Shown here: piece by piece, positions 60,769 through 64,000 of the stretch
Layout: every line of letters begins with the position of its first letter
Numbering within the stretch: the first letter of the stretch is position 1
The notes under the pieces: model-generated
What the model saw: the letters and a program-made list of their open reading frames with translations, nothing else
Database searches by the model: none
What the model was told of the DNA's origin: nothing
Assembly: GCF_900176335.1 (NCBI RefSeq)
Contig: NZ_FWXW01000004.1
Span: forward strand, 1-64,000
Direction: 5' to 3'
DNA length: 64,000 bases
Source: Papillibacter cinnamivorans DSM 12816
GTDB lineage: Bacteria > Bacillota > Clostridia > Oscillospirales > Oscillospiraceae
Position numbers and translations under genes: made by a program

Positions 60769-61971
60769 TTATTTTGGTTGGATAGAGCCATTATTCTGTT
60801 CAACCTCCTTCGGTGTTTCAATGACGAAATTCAATCCATCGACCATAGCCTGAGCTGATGAGATTTTTGAGTTATAGTCCAGATGTGCATAGATATTGGC
60901 CGTTGTCGAGAAATCACTGTGTCCAAGCCAATCTTGTATCTGCTTCATCGGAACATTGTTTGCAAGCAGCAAGCTAGCGCAGCTGTGTCTCAAATCATGG
61001 AAGCGAATTCTTCTTAAGCCATGATCTTCTAGCAGCTTAGGAAAGGCTGTGGTGATATACCCAGGACGAAGTCTAACACCTAGCTCATTGACACACACGT
61101 AATCCAGGTAGTCTTTGCTATAGGATCTTCCGCATAACTTTCTGTTAAATTCCTGTTTTTCCTTCATAGCTAAAAGTTTTTCTTTGAAAGCTGGGACTAG
61201 AGGCAAAGTTCTCATGCTGGATTTATTCTTGGTTGAATCTTTTGCTTGAATGATATGTTTGCCATCAAGATTAAAAGCTGTAACAGTGTGTTTGATTACT
61301 AATGAGTTATTTTCAAAGTCAATTGCGCTCCATTTTAGACCGACCACTTCGCTTCTTCTAAGTCCGTAGAAGGCACCAAGTAGGATCGGGATCTCCAGGT
61401 TCGTTCCTTTAGCTGCTTCAAATAGCTGATTGACTTCTTTGGTATCGTAGAAGCTCCCCACAAACCGTTCCTGCCTGGGTCGTTCAATTTTACTGGCTGG
61501 ATTCGTTGGGATCAGCTCAATCTTAACTGCATACTTCAGCGCTTTGTGAATGATTGCATGATAGTGTATGACTGTGCTAGCCTTCACTCGCTTTAGTTGC
61601 AATGTATAGAAGTCCTGGATATCCTTAGGCTTCAAGTCAGTTAGCTTGATTTTTTTCTCTTCGAAATATGGTAATATGGCTGAATTTGACATACCTATAT
61701 AGCTTGAATAGGTGGTTAATTGGATTGTGCTTTTGGCTATCTCCAGCCATTGTTTGAGAAAGTCACTGAAGAGCATATCTTCCGTCGGAACTGGGATGTC
61801 CGGTTCGAAGGTCTTTCTCGCTTCCCGCAGTAATTCCTGAGCCCGTTTCTTATTCCCTTTTACGGGCAACTTCGTAGAAATCCATTTGTTCTTGCGCTTT
61901 CCTTCATGGTCCTTGTAAGTAAGCACCATGTAGAAATAGCCTTTCTTTTCTTGCAGGTGTCCTGCTACCAT
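60769..61971 (-). CDS. int: Tyrosine-type integrase of an integrative element (Tn916 family)
   Basis: A 400-residue tyrosine recombinase. N-terminal arm-binding AP2-like part, SAM-like core-binding region (about 65-160), catalytic part with Arg in YGLRRSEVVGLKW, HDLRHSCAS, and the final GHSDFSTTANIYAHL containing His and Tyr nucleophile. It lies next to tRNA-Ser and is followed (upstream in its own direction) by an excisionase, the order seen in Tn916-like conjugative transposons. AT-rich relative to the chromosome. Confidence 0.95.
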   Translation of the reverse strand: MVAGHLQEKKGYFYMVLTYKDHEGKRKNKWISTKLPVKGNKKRAQELLREARKTFEPDIPVPTEDMLFSDFLKQWLEIAKSTIQLTTYSSYIGMSNSAILPYFEEKKIKLTDLKPKDIQDFYTLQLKRVKASTVIHYHAIIHKALKYAVKIELIPTNPASKIERPRQERFVGSFYDTKEVNQLFEAAKGTNLEIPILLGAFYGLRRSEVVGLKWSAIDFENNSLVIKHTVTAFNLDGKHIIQAKDSTKNKSSMRTLPLVPAFKEKLLAMKEKQEFNRKLCGRSYSKDYLDYVCVNELGVRLRPGYITTAFPKLLEDHGLRRIRFHDLRHSCASLLLANNVPMKQIQDWLGHSDFSTTANIYAHLDYNSKISSAQAMVDGLNFVIETPKEVEQNNGSIQPK

Positions 61972-62064
61972 TATAAAAACCTCCTTTGTTTGTAGCTCCG
62001 ATTACCTGCCGTTGACACTTTGAGCGTATCATGGGCAAGTTGCTCCATGCAATGTTGTGGAGGT

Positions 62065-62295
62065 TCAAATGGATGGCTGTTCATTTCCGACTCTGAGATA
62101 CGATATGATGTGCGCTTTGGGGATGCGATAGGTCCGCCCAATTTTGATATAGGTCACGTCACCGTTTTTCAGGAGCTTATAACCTGTCTTGGTGCTGACA
62201 CCAAGAATTTCACACATTTGATCAATATTCATCACGTCGGGATAATCTTTGAGCATGAGGCTGTAGGCGTCCTTACTGGATAAAGTGGTGCTCAT
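62065..62295 (-). CDS. xis: Excisionase-like helix-turn-helix protein
   Basis: A 76-residue MerR-type wHTH (MNIDQMCEILGVSTKTGYKL then YIKIGRTYRIPKAHIISYL), typical of excisionases that direct integrase toward excision. ATG 62295 has GGGAGG before it; an ATG six codons earlier lies before that site. Confidence 0.85.
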   Translation of the reverse strand: MSTTLSSKDAYSLMLKDYPDVMNIDQMCEILGVSTKTGYKLLKNGDVTYIKIGRTYRIPKAHIISYLRVGNEQPSI

Positions 62296-62325
62296 GCAAA
62301 AACCTCCCTTCACTTAATAGAGAAC

Positions 62326-62385
62326 AGCCGCACCTGAATCAATCTTTCCGCTAATTTTATGCGGGATCTTTCAGGGTGCGGCTGC
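62326..62385. terminator. Inverted repeat upstream of xis
   Basis: AGCCGCACCTGAA and TTTCAGGGTGCGGCT pair around about 30 bases. It may be a terminator or attenuator for element genes. From here to 62768 I see no convincing gene; short frames at 62398-62613 and 62449-62700 oppose each other without ribosome sites. Confidence 0.45.
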
Positions 62386-62768
62386 TGTATTTGATTCTTG
62401 TTCTTTGGATGGACCGGACAAGCGCTGGCATACGCTCTCATAGGACTTTCACCTCCCTCCATTCTGATGGCGGGCCGTACTCATTGCCTGCGACGGTTTG
62501 ATCACGCTCGGACTGTGACTATACGGAAGTATCATTATCTGATGCACAAGGTCATGGCCAGCCGATCTGCCAAGATCGACCAGCAGCAAGGGTATTTGTC
62601 GCTCTCTTCGTGAAACGAAGGTCATAGCGTACCTGCTGCCTGGCTTGTCCTTGCGGCTCATGCACCAAAGGTATCCGGTTCTCTTATATGAAGTTGTCAA
62701 AGATCGATTTTATGAGAAGATAAAAGTCCCTCTCATAAGCCATGAGATTTGAAGGTCATTTTTAAACC

Positions 62769-63194
62769 CTATTCCTCAAAATTTTTCAATTCTTTTTCTA
62801 AAGACTTCAATCCTTGGCTAATGGACTTACAGACAGCCATAACACTGACGCCTTCTGCTTGGGCAATCTCAGTCTTGCTCATCTCCAGAAAGTAGTAAGC
62901 ATAGATTCGTTTGGCTTGGATATCCGGCAGCTTTGCGATGGCAGAATGCAGCTCCTGCTTCGTCATCTTCCGCTCATAGATCTCATAGGGTGACAGGGAG
63001 ACAAAAATTGCTTCATGCTCGATCCCGTCATCCCGATCCAGTGAATATTGGGACTTGTTCCAATAAACTTTTCTCTGATAATTCAGCTCTTTGCGTTTGG
63101 ATTCTTCGAAGATCTCAGCGATCTCATCATCGACCATGACAAAACAGTCATTCTCATAAAACGGGTATACGTCCCGCAGATTAATCTTTTTCAT
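62769..63194 (-). CDS. Sigma-70-like factor of the integrative element
   Basis: A 141-residue protein whose last 70 residues form a sigma region 4-like HTH (LHSAIAKLPDIQAKRIYAYY, then MSKTEIAQAEGVSVMAVCKSI). Similar short factors occur in Tn916-type elements and phages and may activate excision or transfer genes. ATG 63194 has AGGAG eight bases upstream; ATG 63200 is possible. Confidence 0.8.
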   Translation of the reverse strand: MKKINLRDVYPFYENDCFVMVDDEIAEIFEESKRKELNYQRKVYWNKSQYSLDRDDGIEHEAIFVSLSPYEIYERKMTKQELHSAIAKLPDIQAKRIYAYYFLEMSKTEIAQAEGVSVMAVCKSISQGLKSLEKELKNFEE

Positions 63195-63542
63195 TTTCAT
63201 TCTCCTTCTCGTTGTTGGCTTGTTAGCGGCGAACAAGAAGGAGGCGGCGGGCTGCGGCATCTCGGTGAGGCAAGACAGCCAGCTCTATTCACTTGGCTGT
63301 AAATAAACATGACAGGCTCCTTTTGGCAGGGAGCTTGTCATTGGTGAAACACTGCCAAAAAAGCTGATTACTGAATAAAAAAGGCCGGATGATCCTCTCA
63401 ATTGAGTAATCATCCGGCGGTGGTAGCTCAGTGAATCGGCTCCGGTGCTCGGTATCGATTGATATTCAGTTGTTCATTGCCTGTTTGTGCGGTGGTCGCT
63501 ACTTCAATAAGTGCGCCGGTGCTCCATAATCAGATAATGAGT

Positions 63543-63854
63543 TCATCCCTGGTCTGCGACGACTGGAATGGTTGCGACTTTTCCGCACATCTCACATTTA
63601 ATGGTGACAATGCTTACGCTGTCGGTGGTGACGTCGAAAAGCCGTTTCCCGCAGTGGGGACAATTGATGGCTTTGTAGAGTTCGTCAAAGGCTTCTTTCT
63701 CTGCTCCAAGGACGATCTCGGTGGTCCTCAGACAGTCTGACTTGTAGGGGCAGACCTTTTTATTGCTGCACTTGATCAGAATCTTCAGTTTTGAGCCTTC
63801 TATGGTGTCAAAGAGTCTTCTTTCTCGATTACATTTGATCTTGACGGTTCTCAT
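63543..63854 (-). CDS. Cys-rich zinc-ribbon protein of the mobile element
   Basis: A 103-residue protein with four Cys pairs or near-pairs: Cys at 8 and 29, CPYKSDC, INCPHCGKRLF, and KCEMCGK. The last two CxxC motifs form a zinc ribbon. It resembles small Cys-rich cargo proteins of conjugative elements, but no function is known. The 63201-63542 gap before it has no gene that I can support. GGAGGGA precedes ATG 63854; the last 146 bases show no complete gene. Confidence 0.65.
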   Translation of the reverse strand: MRTVKIKCNRERRLFDTIEGSKLKILIKCSNKKVCPYKSDCLRTTEIVLGAEKEAFDELYKAINCPHCGKRLFDVTTDSVSIVTIKCEMCGKVATIPVVADQG

Positions 63855-64000
63855 TGGGTATCCCTCCTGTACTAGGCGTACATGATGCCGGGCATGATGA
63901 CCTCATGACTGCTGTCTCCAGATGCTTTCATACTGCCTAACAGGGAGGCTGAATAGATCGACCATTTCCCAAAGCGACCTCGTATGATCTCGATGGTATC

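Noticed and set aside
60395-60769. Minus-strand frame across tRNA-Ser
   Set aside because: It overlaps a tRNA gene and its fragment; no ribosome site.
62398-62700. Opposed short frames in the mobile element
   Set aside because: Neither has a ribosome site or recognisable domain.

Overview
The window looks like chromosomal DNA of an anaerobic, spore-forming Firmicute, most likely a Clostridia of the Oscillospirales type. Pointers are three S-layer-homology (SLH) proteins, a LysM/GH18 spore-germination hydrolase, a FabK-based fatty acid operon, a T-box riboswitch, an Agr-type peptide quorum system, 4-hydroxybutyryl-CoA dehydratase and sigma-54 catabolic regulation. The backbone is GC-rich; the agr locus (about 52.8-56.3 kb) and the right-hand mobile element (60.7 kb to the end) are visibly more AT-rich. 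The species cannot be fixed from sequence alone.

Layout. 0-2.6 kb: small HTH regulator, membrane protein, B12-binding radical SAM protein, cupin. 2.8-14.5 kb: envelope block, with a minus-strand operon (membrane-fusion protein, ABC ATPase, ABC permease, SLH protein) divergent from two plus-strand SLH proteins, the second apparently the bulk S-layer protein. Both SLH promoters share one architecture, TTACA-N6-TTACA-N15-TTGACC-N17-TATCCT, and the efflux operon carries the same direct repeat. 14.6-19.4 kb: small membrane proteins, germination hydrolase, DinD-like protein, holin-like cluster. 19.5-30.4 kb: complete type II fatty acid synthesis/acetyl-CoA carboxylase operon led by a FabT-like MarR repressor, with an extra FabK-like flavoprotein inserted. 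30.5-34.4 kb: acetyltransferase, divergent acetate kinase, T-box-controlled alanine-type aminotransferase.

34.5-50.6 kb: catabolic region with two sigma-54 activators and two near-consensus sigma-54 promoters. One promoter serves 4-hydroxybutyryl-CoA dehydratase plus a NifU-like protein. The other, preceded by an enhancer-like GTTTAC/GTAAAC palindrome, serves a run of metallo-hydrolase, thiolase, OB-fold partner, beta-keto acid cleavage enzyme, Na+/solute symporter, winged-helix protein, DRE-TIM lyase/synthase, CMD-family protein and MFS transporter. I recognise the families but not the pathway; this is the best candidate for undescribed metabolism.

50.7-56.3 kb: peroxiredoxin, HIRAN-like and SIMPL proteins, then a rearranged agr locus: AgrD-like peptide with its own terminator, LytTR regulator, AgrC-like kinase, AgrB, and a receiver-only protein resembling the Spo0A receiver. 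Two intergenic elements of about 205 bp, packed with hairpins and each flanked by a duplicated terminator palindrome, follow the NifU-like gene and the agr operon. 57-60 kb: five tRNAs, pyrB with a PyrI-like zinc tail, xpt, smr. 60.2 kb to the end: two tRNA-Ser 5' halves, an intact tRNA-Ser(CGA), and the integrase-excisionase-sigma end of an integrative element that runs out of the window.
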